This document shows, piece after piece, positions 1-8,914 of a DNA stretch of 64,000 bases (its first letter is position 1; the number at the start of each line of letters is the position of its first letter). Both the position numbers and the translations under genes were made by a program. The stretch is from Devosia ginsengisoli (GTDB lineage: Bacteria; Pseudomonadota; Alphaproteobacteria; Rhizobiales; Devosiaceae), in the NCBI RefSeq assembly GCF_024707105.1, contig NZ_JANQAJ010000009.1, forward strand, positions 372,001 to 436,000, given 5' to 3'. The notes beneath the pieces are model-generated. The model made no database searches, had not been told where the DNA came from, and was given only the letters and a program-made list of their open reading frames with translations.

Positions 1-1289
1 CGGCCCTGATTTTTGGCCTCGTCGGCTGGTTCCTGGGTGTCTATGACCCCTCAAACTACGGCTCACTGGTCGGTCGCTATATCGGCATGATGACCAATGA
101 AGTGCTGGTGGCCGTGCCGCTTTTTATCTTCATGGGTGTGATGCTGGAGCGATCCGGCATCGCCGAACAATTGCTGCTCACCATGGGCAAGCTCTTCGGC
201 AATCTGCGCGGAGGCCTGGGTCTTTCGGTTATCGTGGTGGGTGCACTGCTCGCCGCCTCGACCGGTGTGGTCGGCGCTACCGTGGTCACCATGGGGCTCA
301 TCTCCCTGCCCGCCATGCTGCGCGCCGGCTATGATCCCAAGCTGGCCACCGGCGTCATCTGCGCCTCCGGCACGCTGGGCCAGATCATCCCTCCCTCTAC
401 CGTCCTCATTTTCATGGGCGACATGCTCTCGGGTATCAATGCCCAGGTGCAGATGGAGCAAGGCAATTTCGCGCCCGAACCGGTCTCGGTAGGCGCGCTG
501 TTCGCCGGCGCCATCATTCCCGGCCTGCTGCTGGTCGCGCTGTATGCCGCCTGGGTAATCTTCAAGGCGATAACCGACCCCAAATCCTGCCCGGCGACAC
601 CCGTACCGGAGGCCGAGAAGGCCGGCCTCATGCGCGAGGTTTTCGTTGCCCTCGTGCCGCCTCTGCTACTGATCGTGGCCGTGCTCGGTTCGATCCTGGC
701 CGGTATTGCCACCCCTACCGAGGCCGCATCCGTGGGTTCGGTCGGTGCGATGATCCTGGCCGCCCTGCGCGGGAAGCTGGGCCTCACCATCCTGCGTCAG
801 GCGGTGATTTCGACGGCCACCATCACCTCGATGGTGTTTATCATCCTGTTCGGTGCCGCGGTCTTCTCCATCGTCTTCCGCACCATGGGCGGCGACAACC
901 TGGTTCATGAATTCCTCTCGTCCATGCCGGGCGGGGCGATCGGCGCCACGATCATCGTGATGTTCATCATGTTCCTGCTCGGCTTCATCCTGGACACGTT
1001 CGAGATCATCTTCATCGTGATCCCCATCACCGCGCCGGTACTGCTGGCCCTGGGTGTCGATCCGATCTGGCTGGGCGTGATGGTGGGCGTGAACCTGCAG
1101 ACCAGCTTCCTGACCCCACCCTTCGGCTTCTCGCTGTTCTACCTGCGCGGCGTAGCCCCGGCCCGCGTGACGACAGGCATGATCTATCGGGGCGTCGTGC
1201 CCTTCGTGATCCTGCAACTGACGGGACTGATCATCCTGTTCATCTTCCCGCAGCTCATCACCTGGCTGCCCGATCTGATCTACCACTGA
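1..1289 (+). CDS. dctM: TRAP transporter large permease, DctM family (5' end outside window)
   Basis: This is the large membrane subunit of a tripartite ATP-independent periplasmic transporter, which uses an ion gradient to import organic acids delivered by a binding protein. The reading frame is already open at base 3, and the protein continues upstream of the window. About ten hydrophobic segments are visible, with the DctM-type patterns PLFIFMGVMLERSG near the left end and GQIIPPST in the middle. The C-terminal part (LQTSFLTPPFGFSLFYLRG) is typical of the family. It stops at 1289 and is followed by a strong terminator. The matching binding protein lies just beyond in the opposite direction, so the two are convergent rather than in one operon. 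Confidence 0.93.
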   Translation, partial: ALIFGLVGWFLGVYDPSNYGSLVGRYIGMMTNEVLVAVPLFIFMGVMLERSGIAEQLLLTMGKLFGNLRGGLGLSVIVVGALLAASTGVVGATVVTMGLISLPAMLRAGYDPKLATGVICASGTLGQIIPPSTVLIFMGDMLSGINAQVQMEQGNFAPEPVSVGALFAGAIIPGLLLVALYAAWVIFKAITDPKSCPATPVPEAEKAGLMREVFVALVPPLLLIVAVLGSILAGIATPTEAASVGSVGAMILAALRGKLGLTILRQAVISTATITSMVFIILFGAAVFSIVFRTMGGDNLVHEFLSSMPGGAIGATIIVMFIMFLLGFILDTFEIIFIVIPITAPVLLALGVDPIWLGVMVGVNLQTSFLTPPFGFSLFYLRGVAPARVTTGMIYRGVVPFVILQLTGLIILFIFPQLITWLPDLIYH

Positions 1290-1311
1290 GGCAGGTACGG
1301 TGAACTACAAA

Positions 1312-1345
1312 GGGCCCGGATGGCATTGCCATCCGGGCCCTTTTT
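1312..1345 (+). terminator. Rho-independent terminator of the TRAP permease gene
   Basis: A near-perfect hairpin (arms GGGCCCGGATGGCA and its complement, 1312-1340) is followed at once by five T. It sits 22 bases after the dctM stop. Confidence 0.9.
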
Positions 1346-1366
1346 GCGGCTGTCGCCATCCACAAG

Positions 1367-1400
1367 GAAAGGCCCCATCGCCGACGCGACGGGGCCTTTC
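1367..1400 (-). terminator. Hairpin terminator for the convergent binding-protein gene
   Basis: The arms GAAAGGCCCC (1367-1376) and GGGGCCTTTC (1391-1400) form a 10-bp stem downstream of the leftward gene that stops at 1422. The T tract is weak, so termination efficiency is uncertain. Confidence 0.6.
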
Positions 1401-1421
1401 AAGTTCTGGCACTATGCGGGA

Positions 1422-2522
1422 TCAGCTCAGCGTGAAGTATTTCTCGCGGGCCGCCAGGAACAGCGAGTCGGTGCCGTCGGTCTTCTGGCGCACCACGTTG
1501 AAGGCCGCGACGAAGCTCTCGGCCGTCTTCTTGGTGAGGGCATCGCCACCTTCGCGGAGCTCGGCGAGAACTTCGCTGGCAGCCTTGGCACCGGCCTCGA
1601 GGATTTCCTCGGGGAACTGCTTGATCTGCACGCCATGCTCGCTGACCAGCGCTTGCAGGGCGCGCGGGTCGTTGGCGGCGAAGTCAGCCGCTACATTGTC
1701 GTATTCGGCCTGGCAGACATCCTTGACCAGGGCCTGCAAGTCCGCCGGCAGTTCCTGATACTTGGCCTTGTCGACCACGAGTTCGGTGGCCAGGCCAGGT
1801 TCGATGAAGCTGGGGAAGTAGTAATTCTTGGCGATCTGGTAGAAGCCCAGCGCCAGATCGTTATAGGGGCCGACGAATTCGGCGGCGTCCAGCGTACCCG
1901 ACTGCAATGCGGCAAAGATTTCGCCGGCAGCGAGGTTGGTCACCGAGGCACCCAGCTTGGCCCAGACCTGCCCGCCCATGCCCGGCGTGCGGAAGCGCAG
2001 GCCCTGGACATCGGCGACACCGGTCAGCTCGTTCTTGAACCAGCCGCCGGCCTGGGTGCCAGTATCGCCCGACAGGAACCCCTGCACGCCGAACTGGTCG
2101 TAGATTTCGTCCCAGATTTCCTGACCACCCATATGGCGGACCCAGCCGGTCAGTTCGCGGCTGGTCATGCCATAGGGCACGCCGGTAAAGAAGTTGAGGC
2201 CCTGGCTCTTGTTCTGCCAGTAATAGGCAGCGCCATGGCTCATTTCGGCCGAGCCGTCGATAACGGCGTCGAGCGCCTGCAGGCCCGGCACCATTTCGCC
2301 AGCCGCAAAGACCTGGATGGTGAGGCGGCCACCCGAGGCAGCGGTGATGCGATCGGCCAGGCGCTGTGCGCCCACGCCCAGGCCAGGGAAGTTCTTGGGC
2401 CAGGTGGTGACCATACGCCAATTGATATTGCCCTGCGCAATGGCCGGCGCGGCCAGCGTAGTCGCAGCGGCGGCGCCGATCGTGGCAACCGAGGCCGTCT
2501 TGAAGAACTCGCGTCTTTTCAT
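1422..2522 (-). CDS. TRAP transporter solute-binding protein, DctP/TakP type
   Basis: Periplasmic binding protein of a TRAP transporter. The N-terminus carries a twin-arginine-like signal (KRREFFKTASVATIGAA, then cleavage near APAIAQG). The mature part has the DctP-family layout, with TTWPKNFPGLG at the start and a central GLRFRTPGMGGQVW segment resembling the TakP/mannitol-chloroaromatic branch that binds keto or hydroxy acids. The ATG at 2522 is chosen because GGGAGG sits just upstream; the ATG four codons earlier would overlap that ribosome site. Its partner permease is the convergent dctM. A sensor kinase gene starts divergently 229 bases away and may control it. The substrate cannot be read from the sequence. 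Confidence 0.92.
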   Translation of the reverse strand: MKRREFFKTASVATIGAAAATTLAAPAIAQGNINWRMVTTWPKNFPGLGVGAQRLADRITAASGGRLTIQVFAAGEMVPGLQALDAVIDGSAEMSHGAAYYWQNKSQGLNFFTGVPYGMTSRELTGWVRHMGGQEIWDEIYDQFGVQGFLSGDTGTQAGGWFKNELTGVADVQGLRFRTPGMGGQVWAKLGASVTNLAAGEIFAALQSGTLDAAEFVGPYNDLALGFYQIAKNYYFPSFIEPGLATELVVDKAKYQELPADLQALVKDVCQAEYDNVAADFAANDPRALQALVSEHGVQIKQFPEEILEAGAKAASEVLAELREGGDALTKKTAESFVAAFNVVRQKTDGTDSLFLAAREKYFTLS

Positions 2523-2750
2523 AATTCCTCCCAACAGGATGCGGCATTGGTGCCGCCGATTTTTGACTTGCCACCGTCGCCAGACCTGGCACGAGGGCCG
2601 CCGGCGACAGACTAATCCCCCCGCGGCCCCTGTCCAGTACGGGCAGATCGGGCGGATAGCGATCTGATCGTCGGCCTACCCACTAATACGCAGAACAGCT
2701 ATCATTGGACGTGCTAGATTGGCCTCAAGAGGTGGGGGAGCCTCGCGAGC

Positions 2751-4133
2751 ATGAATCTCAGACAGAAAATCCTGGCGCTGTCCGTGCTGCCGCTGGTGCT
2801 GGCCATCCTTGCCATTACCGCGCTGGTGACCAGCCAATCCACCCAATTGGCGCGGGCGAGCATCGCCACCTTCGAGCGCAACCTGCTCCGGGCCAAGGAA
2901 AACGAGCTGCTCAACCTGACCAATATGGCGGTCTCGGCCATTGCCGATATCTATCAGGGTGCCGATGCCGATGACGAGGCGGCCAAGCTGGAAGTGCAGG
3001 GCATCCTCTCCGAACTCGACTATGGCCCGGACGGCTACTTCTTCGCCTATGACTATGACGGGGTGAACATCGTCCATCCCCGCCAGGCCTTCCGCCACGG
3101 CCAGAACTGGCTGAACATGACCGATCCGGACGGCAATCGCGTCATCTACAACCTGATCGAACGCGCCAAGGAAGGCGGCGGACTGCACCAGTACAAGTGG
3201 GAGAAGCCATCGACGGGCGAGATCGCCGACAAGCTCTCCTGGGCAGTCGGGCTCGACAAATGGCGCTGGATGCTCGGCACCGGTGTCTATCTGGACGACG
3301 TCTTCGCCCAGACCGCCGCCGCCGAGGACGACCTGCGCAGTCATATCAACACGACTTTCATCATCGTGGCGGCCATTACCGTACCCATCGTCTTCGCGGT
3401 CTTTCTCGCCAGCTTCCTCATCACCCTGCGCGAGCGACGCCTGGCCGACAGCAAGCTCAAGGAACTGACCCAGCGCGTCGTCGACACGCAGGAAGAGGAG
3501 CGTGCCCGCATCGCCCGCGAGCTGCATGACGGCATTTCCCAGACCATGGTGGGCGCCCGCTACATGCTCGACCTGGCCGCCACCAAGGTGCGTTCCGGCG
3601 CCCCCGATGCAGCCGCTGTCATCGAGCGCGGCGCGCGCGGGCTCAATGACGCCATCAAGGAAGTGCGCCGCATCTCCCACGATCTGCGGCCCGGCATGCT
3701 GGACGATCTCGGCCTCACCGCGGCGCTTGAAGCGCTGACCAACAGCTTTGCCGAGCGCACCGGCATCGATGTCGAACTCAAGTCGGTGGCCTTCAAGAAC
3801 ATGATCCTGCCCGAGGCGCGCACGGCGCTCTACCGCGTGGCGCAGGAGGCGCTGACCAATATCGAGCGCCACGCCAATGCCACCCGCGTCAGCATCATCA
3901 TCACCAGCGCCGGCAATGGCCCGCAAATGCTGATCGAGGACGATGGCCAGGGTTTTGCCCAGCTGCCCGCCGGCAGGAGCAGCCGGGGCCTGGGCCTGCG
4001 CAACATGCAGGAGCGCATGGAGCATTTCGGCGGTTCGCTGGACGTACGCACCACGGCGGAGGGCACGACGCTCAAGGCCCGCCTGCCCAAATCCACCTAT
4101 ATCAACCAGAAGCCCGACCCCGTTCCCGCATGA
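2751..4133 (+). CDS. Cache-domain sensor histidine kinase, NarL-type
   Basis: Membrane sensor kinase of 460 residues. One membrane helix lies at about residues 7-27, then a periplasmic Cache domain (DGYFFAYDYDG and WRWMLGTGVYLDDV are Cache_2 hallmarks), then a second helix near 203-225. The cytoplasmic part has a HisKA_3 dimerisation helix with the phospho-acceptor His259 in ELHDGIS, and a HATPase_c domain ending in RGLGLRNMQERM. Its stop overlaps the ATG of the response regulator (ATGA at 4130-4133), so the two are translationally coupled. Cache kinases of this kind often sense organic acids and sit beside TRAP genes, so control of the neighbouring transporter is a reasonable inference, not shown. 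Confidence 0.93.
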   Translation: MNLRQKILALSVLPLVLAILAITALVTSQSTQLARASIATFERNLLRAKENELLNLTNMAVSAIADIYQGADADDEAAKLEVQGILSELDYGPDGYFFAYDYDGVNIVHPRQAFRHGQNWLNMTDPDGNRVIYNLIERAKEGGGLHQYKWEKPSTGEIADKLSWAVGLDKWRWMLGTGVYLDDVFAQTAAAEDDLRSHINTTFIIVAAITVPIVFAVFLASFLITLRERRLADSKLKELTQRVVDTQEEERARIARELHDGISQTMVGARYMLDLAATKVRSGAPDAAAVIERGARGLNDAIKEVRRISHDLRPGMLDDLGLTAALEALTNSFAERTGIDVELKSVAFKNMILPEARTALYRVAQEALTNIERHANATRVSIIITSAGNGPQMLIEDDGQGFAQLPAGRSSRGLGLRNMQERMEHFGGSLDVRTTAEGTTLKARLPKSTYINQKPDPVPA

Positions 4134-4774
4134 TTGCCCCCTCCCCCATCAAGGTCCTGATCTGCGACGACCACCCGCTGGTGCTTGAGGGCATTCGTGC
4201 CGTGGTGGAAACCTTCGATCATATAAAGGTGGTCGGCGCCGTCCGCTCGGCCCTCGCCGCCCTGGCGCTGGCCGAGGAGGAAAATCCGCACGTCGTGCTG
4301 ATGGACATCAACCTGCCCGAGATCAGCGGTCTCGACGCCATCGAGCTGTTCCGGGAGCGGCTGCCGCGAACGCGGCTGCTGATGCTCTCCATGCATGACA
4401 GCCGGGAATATATCTCGACGGCGGTACTGCATGGCGCAGCCGGCTATCTGCTCAAGGACGTGCCGCCCGGCGAGATCATCTCGGCCATCGAAGCGGTGGC
4501 CGCCAACGGTTCCTATTTCTCCTCCGGCGTCACCGAGGCCCTGCTCGAAAAGGGGCAGAAGCAGAGCGCGGTCGTGCCGCTGACCACGCGCGAACAGGCC
4601 GTGCTGCTGTTGCTCGCCCAGGGCGGGTCCAACAAGGATGTGGCTGGCGAACTCGACATTTCGGTGCGCACCGTCGAGACCCACCGCAAGAACATCAAGA
4701 AGAAGCTCGGCATCGCCACGACTGCGGGCCTCACCCGCTATGTCATCGACCACGGGCTGATGGCCGACGACTGA
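4130..4774 (+). CDS. NarL/FixJ-family response regulator
   Basis: Response regulator of 214 residues paired with the preceding kinase. The receiver domain shows the acidic pair in ICDDHP, the phosphorylated Asp59 in VLMDINLP, and the conserved Lys in LLKDVPPGE. The C-terminal LuxR-type helix-turn-helix spans about 150-205 (LTTREQAVLLLLAQG, then VRTVETHRKNIKKKL). Its start overlaps the kinase stop. It is followed by a sequence that can fold into small hairpins before the next gene, and likely ends this transcription unit. Confidence 0.93.
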   Translation: MIAPSPIKVLICDDHPLVLEGIRAVVETFDHIKVVGAVRSALAALALAEEENPHVVLMDINLPEISGLDAIELFRERLPRTRLLMLSMHDSREYISTAVLHGAAGYLLKDVPPGEIISAIEAVAANGSYFSSGVTEALLEKGQKQSAVVPLTTREQAVLLLLAQGGSNKDVAGELDISVRTVETHRKNIKKKLGIATTAGLTRYVIDHGLMADD

Positions 4775-4867
4775 ATTTTTGCCTCCATCGGGATTATTCC
4801 GGCTCCGCCGGTGTTTCTCCTGTCGAGGACCGCAATGACGGTCCCGCAACATGGAGGGAGACATCCC

Positions 4868-5266
4868 ATGAAGTTCCGTTCGATTCTGGCCGGTGCCACG
4901 GCTCTCGCGCTTCTGGCTACATCCGCCTTTGCCGCCGACTATCTCGGCGGGGCGGTCAAATCCACCGATATCGGCGGCAAGATGGTGCTGACCGATGCCA
5001 ATGGTATGACCCTCTACACGTTCGACAAGGACACCAATGGCGACGGCAAGAGCGTCTGCAACGACGACTGCGCTGCGAAATGGCCCCCGCTGATCGCCGA
5101 TGCCGGTGCAGCAGCCGAAGGCGACTTCACCCTCGTCACCCGCGACGACGGCTCGACCATGTGGGCCTATAAGGGCTGGCCGCTCTATTACTGGTATGAG
5201 GATGCGGCACCCGGCGACATTTCCGGCGACGGCGTCGGCGGCGTCTGGCATCTTGCCATCGAATAA
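4868..5266 (+). CDS. Secreted YxxxxD-motif repeat protein (COG4315 type)
   Basis: Exported protein of 132 residues with a clear Sec signal peptide (KFRSILAGATALALLATSAFA). The mature part has two copies of the secreted-repeat pattern found in COG4315/PF03640 proteins: GMTLYTFDKDTNGDGKSVCND with a cysteine pair, and WAYKGWPLYYWYEDAAPGD. The function of the family is not established. Such genes commonly precede an ECF sigma/anti-sigma pair, as here, and may be targets or partners of it. Start chosen at 4868 for the signal peptide and the GGAGGGAG ribosome site. The leader contains a small inverted repeat (GGACCG 4827-4832, CGGTCC 4839-4844). Confidence 0.85.
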   Translation: MKFRSILAGATALALLATSAFAADYLGGAVKSTDIGGKMVLTDANGMTLYTFDKDTNGDGKSVCNDDCAAKWPPLIADAGAAAEGDFTLVTRDDGSTMWAYKGWPLYYWYEDAAPGDISGDGVGGVWHLAIE

Positions 5267-5281
5267 TCCGCAGGAGCGGAC

Positions 5282-5788
5282 TTGAACGATTTCCTCGACC
5301 AGCTCGAAACCTGCGTCCCAGCCCTCCGGCGCTATGCCAGGGCCCTGACGCGCAATGCCGACCTGGCCGACGATCTCGTGCAGGATTGCCTCGAACGCGC
5401 CATTTCCAGACGCGGCCTGTTCCGGCCCACCGGACCGGTCCGCGCCTGGCTGTTCACGATCCTGCTCAACCTGCACCGCAACGCCCTGCGCGCATCGCAT
5501 CGGCGTGGCGAGACCGTGGATATCGACATGGTTCCCGAACTCTCGACCCCGGCTGCCCAGCCGGGGCATATCGCGCTGGCCGAAATGGCCCGCGCCATCG
5601 ACACACTGCCACTGGAGCAAAAGGAAGCCTTGCTGCTCGTTGCCCTCGAAGGCCTTGCCTACAAGGAGGCCGCCGACATCCTCGATATTCCCCTGGGCAC
5701 GCTGATGAGCCGGCTTGGCCGCGCCCGCACCGCCCTGCGGGCCCTGACCGGCGCCCCGGCCGAACCGCATTTGAGGACCGTCAAATGA
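5282..5788 (+). CDS. ECF RNA polymerase sigma factor
   Basis: Extracytoplasmic-function sigma factor of 168 residues. Region 2 is seen in RYARALTRNADLADDLVQDCLERA, and region 4 in LPLEQKEALLLVALEGLAYKEAA followed by PLGTLMSRLGRAR. The start is a TTG at 5282 behind CAGGAGCGGA. Its stop overlaps the ATG of the anti-sigma gene (ATGA at 5785-5788), the usual coupled arrangement that keeps the two proteins balanced. Regulon and inducing signal are unknown; the COG4315 gene just upstream is the obvious candidate target. Confidence 0.92.
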   Translation: MNDFLDQLETCVPALRRYARALTRNADLADDLVQDCLERAISRRGLFRPTGPVRAWLFTILLNLHRNALRASHRRGETVDIDMVPELSTPAAQPGHIALAEMARAIDTLPLEQKEALLLVALEGLAYKEAADILDIPLGTLMSRLGRARTALRALTGAPAEPHLRTVK

Positions 5789-6588
5789 GCGAGATCACCC
5801 GCGACCAATTGATGGCCTATGCCGACGGGCAGCTGCCCGAACCCGAGCGCGCCGCCATGGAAGCCTTTCTGGCCGCCAATCCCGATGCGGCTGCCGACGT
5901 CGCGCTGCTGCAGCGCCAGAGTGACGCGATCCGGACCCTGTTCGGTCCTGTTGGTGCCGAAACCGTGCCGGCCCGGCTCAAGCCGCGTCGCCTGGCCGCC
6001 GAAATGGCGCGCCGCCGCAGCCGCAACTGGGGCTGGGCTGCCGCTGCCATCGTGCTGGTCGGCCTCGGCCTCGGCGCTGGCTGGTTCGCCCGTCCGCTAT
6101 TCGATGCGCAGCCCATCAGCGCCACGCTGATCGCCGATGCGATCCATGCCCATGCCGTCTATGTCGCCGAAAACCGCCATGCCGTCGAAGTCGGCGCCGA
6201 TGACAGCGAACATCTCTCGACCTGGCTCTCCAATCGGCTCGATACCACGCTCGGCATGCCCGATCTCGGGACTGAAGGCTTCACCCTGGTCGGTGGGCGC
6301 CTGCTGCCGGGCACCGAATATGCCGGCGGGCGCGCGGCGCAGTTGATGTATGAGAATACCATCAAGCAGCGCATCACCATCTACGTGACATCGGCCCTGG
6401 CCGATGGCGCGCCGGCTTACCAGTTCGCCAGCTATGAAGGCGCCGAGGCCTTCTACTGGGCCAATGCCCGCATCACCTGCACGGTGGTCGGCACCCTGCC
6501 CGAGGAGCAGATGAGGGCCGTTGCCGGCTCGGTCTACCGCCAGCTGACCGAGGGCGACTTCGGCGCGGGAAGGCCTTATCGGGGCTAG
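5785..6588 (+). CDS. Membrane-anchored anti-sigma factor
   Basis: Protein of 267 residues. The cytoplasmic N-terminus (TRDQLMAYADGQLPEPERAA) is typical of anti-sigma factors that bind ECF sigma, but no zinc HxxxCxxC motif is present. One membrane helix lies near residues 74-92 (WAAAAIVLVGLGLGAGWF), followed by a periplasmic domain of about 170 residues, presumably the sensor or the target of regulated cleavage. It is translationally coupled to the sigma gene. The next gene is convergent, with only four bases between the stops. Confidence 0.87.
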   Translation: MSEITRDQLMAYADGQLPEPERAAMEAFLAANPDAAADVALLQRQSDAIRTLFGPVGAETVPARLKPRRLAAEMARRRSRNWGWAAAAIVLVGLGLGAGWFARPLFDAQPISATLIADAIHAHAVYVAENRHAVEVGADDSEHLSTWLSNRLDTTLGMPDLGTEGFTLVGGRLLPGTEYAGGRAAQLMYENTIKQRITIYVTSALADGAPAYQFASYEGAEAFYWANARITCTVVGTLPEEQMRAVAGSVYRQLTEGDFGAGRPYRG

Positions 6589-6592
6589 TCCG

Positions 6593-7774
6593 CTATTTGG
6601 CCACAGGTGCATTCCGCCTGGGAATGTCGTTGGAATAGATGTTGTGCAGGCCGACATTGAGAATGTCGCGCTCGCCACACAGGGCCATGGTCGTATCGAG
6701 TTCCCTGGCGATGATGTCGAGCACGCGGGTCACGCCCGCTTCGCCGCCGGCGCCGAGCCCGTAGAGCATGGGCCTTCCGATAAAGGTGCCCTTGGCGCCA
6801 TAGGCCATGGCCTTGAGCACATCCTGCCCCGAGCGAATGCCGCTATCGAGATAGACCTCGGTCTTGTGGCCGACGGCGTCGACGATTTCGGGCAGCACGC
6901 GGATGGTCGACGGCGCACCGTCTAGCTGGCGGCCGCCATGGTTGGAAACGATGATGGCATCGGCGCCATTGTCGATGGCCGCTTGCGCGTCGTCGGGGTC
7001 GAGCACGCCTTTGACGATGACGGGTCCGCCGAAGCGCTTCTTGACCCAGGCAATATCGGCCCAGTTGAGCGTGGGATCGAACTGGCTGGAGGTCCAGGCC
7101 GACAGCGAGGCCAGGTCGTGGTCGCCGCCGACATGGCCGACAATGTTGCGGAAGGTATGGCGTTTCGTGCCCAGCATGCGCGCGCACCATAGCGGATGCT
7201 GCATCATCTGCCAGACGGAATAGGCATTGAACTTGGGCGGCGTCGAAAGGCCGTTATGGATATCCTTGTGGCGCTGGCCGAGGATCTGCAGGTCCATGGT
7301 CAGCACCAGAGCCGAGCACTTGGCCGCCTTGGCCCGGTCGATCAGCCGCTCGATGAAGCCGCGGTCGCGCATGACATAGAGCTGGAACCAGAAGGGTGCC
7401 GTCGTATTTTCGGCAATATCCTCGATGGAGCAGACCGCCATGGTCGAGAGCGTAAAGGGAATGCCGTACTTCTCGGCCGCCCTGGCCGCCTTGATCTCTC
7501 CATCGGCCACCTGCATGCCGCCAGTCGCCGCCGGCGCGATGGCCACCGGCATGGTGATCTGCTTGCCCAGCATTTCGGTCTTGAGATTGCGGCCCTCGAG
7601 ATTGACCGCCACCTTCTGCCTGAGCTTGATCTTGTTGAAATCGCTCTCGTTTTCCCGGTAGGTGCCTTCGGTATAGCTGCCGCTATCGGCATATTCGAAG
7701 AACATCTTGGGCACGCTGCGGCGCGCCTTGGTCTTCATCTCGTCCACAGTGAGAATCTTGTCGAGGGCGGCCAT
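6593..7774 (-). CDS. lldD: FMN-dependent alpha-hydroxyacid dehydrogenase, LldD type
   Basis: Flavoenzyme of 393 residues in the L-lactate dehydrogenase/glycolate oxidase family, which oxidises L-2-hydroxyacids to 2-keto acids. Recognisable parts are the N-terminal KMFFEYADSGSYTE, the flavin-binding AIAPAATGGM, FQLYVMRDR, and the catalytic His279 within SNHGGRQLD, followed by YLDSGIRSGQDV and GRPMLYGLGAGGE. A palindromic operator lies 31 bases upstream of the start and recurs beside a dehydratase, a GntR regulator and an FAH hydrolase. This suggests the enzyme oxidises the L-lactate released at the end of that sugar-acid pathway; that role is inference. Confidence 0.92.
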   Translation of the reverse strand: MAALDKILTVDEMKTKARRSVPKMFFEYADSGSYTEGTYRENESDFNKIKLRQKVAVNLEGRNLKTEMLGKQITMPVAIAPAATGGMQVADGEIKAARAAEKYGIPFTLSTMAVCSIEDIAENTTAPFWFQLYVMRDRGFIERLIDRAKAAKCSALVLTMDLQILGQRHKDIHNGLSTPPKFNAYSVWQMMQHPLWCARMLGTKRHTFRNIVGHVGGDHDLASLSAWTSSQFDPTLNWADIAWVKKRFGGPVIVKGVLDPDDAQAAIDNGADAIIVSNHGGRQLDGAPSTIRVLPEIVDAVGHKTEVYLDSGIRSGQDVLKAMAYGAKGTFIGRPMLYGLGAGGEAGVTRVLDIIARELDTTMALCGERDILNVGLHNIYSNDIPRRNAPVAK

Positions 7775-7804
7775 GTCGAGCTCCGGTGTCGTCCTGCCCT
7801 AACA

Positions 7805-7818
7805 ACTAACATGTTAGT
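7805..7818. promoter_or_regulatory. Palindromic operator, copy 1 of 3
   Basis: Perfect 14-bp palindrome ACTAACATGTTAGT between lldD and the divergent SMP-30 gene. The core CTAACATGTTAG recurs at 12436 and 13686. Presumed binding site of the FCD regulator encoded at 12449. Confidence 0.75.
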
Positions 7819-7999
7819 CGTCAATGGCTGCACGGCATCGCGCGAAATCGCGTCGCACTATGCCTCTTAATGCTAGCGGACTGTTAACATTGACGCGGGC
7901 CAAGTGCGGATTCCGCGCGCCCCTATCGCGGACGGCGCTCGCACGCGCTTGCATCCCCTCCTTCCTTCCCCTCAAATGCTGCCGACCGGGAGACGCATC

Positions 8000-8914
8000 A
8001 TGGCCATTGGTGGCGACGCACTCGAATTCATCGACAAGAAATTCTACGACCTCACCATCGGCATAGCCGCGCTCGAAGTGCTTTATGACGGCTGCCGCTG
8101 GGCCGAAGGGCCGGTGTGGTTCGGCGATGGCAATTTCCTCGTCTGGAGCGACATTCCCAACAATCGCATGCTCAAATGGGTGCCCGACCTCGGCGTCACC
8201 GCCTTCCGCACGCCGTCCAACTACGTCAACGGCAATACCCGCGACCGGCAGGGACGGCTGGTCTCCTGCTCGCATGGCGCCCGCGCCGTGTTGCGCACCG
8301 AATGGGACGGCACGGTGACCACGCTGGTCGATCGCCATCAGGGCAAGAGGCTGAATTCCCCCAATGATGTCGTGGTCAAATCGGATGGCACGATCTGGTT
8401 CACCGATCCCAGCTACGGCATCCTTTCCGATTATGAGGGCTACAAGTCGGACCAGGAGCAGGACGGGTGCTTTGTCTATCGCTTCGACCCCGCCGATGGC
8501 TCGCTGACCGTTGTCGCCGACGACTTCGCCAAGCCCAACGGACTGGCCTTCTCGCCCGATGAATCCATGCTCTATGTCTCCGATACCGGTCAGAGCCATG
8601 ACCCGGACTGGCCGGCGCATATCCGCCAGTTCAATGTCGAGGGCAGCCGACTGACCAATCCCAAGGTCTTCGCCAATATCGATTCCGGCCTGCCCGACGG
8701 CTTCCGGCTCGATATCGAGGGCAATGTCTGGACCAGCGCCGGGCTGGGGGTGAATGTCTACAACCCCGCCGGTGCGCTGCTGGGGCGGATCAGGACCGGC
8801 GCCAAAACGAGCAATGTCGTATTCGGCGGCCCTCGCAGGAACCGGCTCTTCATCACCTGCAGCCAATATGTGATGGCGACTTATGTCAGCACGACAGGTC
8901 TGCAGACGCCTTGA
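8000..8914 (+). CDS. SMP-30/gluconolactonase family lactonase
   Basis: Six-bladed beta-propeller hydrolase of 304 residues. The metal-site motifs of the family are present: WAEGPVWF with the metal-binding Glu, NSPNDVVVKSDG with the Asn, and LAFSPDESMLYVSDT with the Asp. Such enzymes open sugar lactones to sugar acids. It starts at the ATG at 8000, behind GGGAG, about 180 bases from the palindrome it shares with lldD, so it may belong to the same regulon and act as the lactonase step of that pathway. Its stop overlaps the TTG start of the methyltransferase gene (8911-8914). Confidence 0.85.
   Translation: MAIGGDALEFIDKKFYDLTIGIAALEVLYDGCRWAEGPVWFGDGNFLVWSDIPNNRMLKWVPDLGVTAFRTPSNYVNGNTRDRQGRLVSCSHGARAVLRTEWDGTVTTLVDRHQGKRLNSPNDVVVKSDGTIWFTDPSYGILSDYEGYKSDQEQDGCFVYRFDPADGSLTVVADDFAKPNGLAFSPDESMLYVSDTGQSHDPDWPAHIRQFNVEGSRLTNPKVFANIDSGLPDGFRLDIEGNVWTSAGLGVNVYNPAGALLGRIRTGAKTSNVVFGGPRRNRLFITCSQYVMATYVSTTGLQTP

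Noticed and set aside
1320..2615. Long rightward open frame of about 430 codons
   Set aside because: It lies antisense to the TRAP binding-protein gene, has a low-complexity Gly/Arg/Ala/His-rich composition and matches no domain. High GC keeps opposite frames open.
4097..5770. 557-codon leftward open frame across the regulator, secreted protein and sigma genes
   Set aside because: It spans three well-supported genes on the other strand and has no domain or ribosome site.
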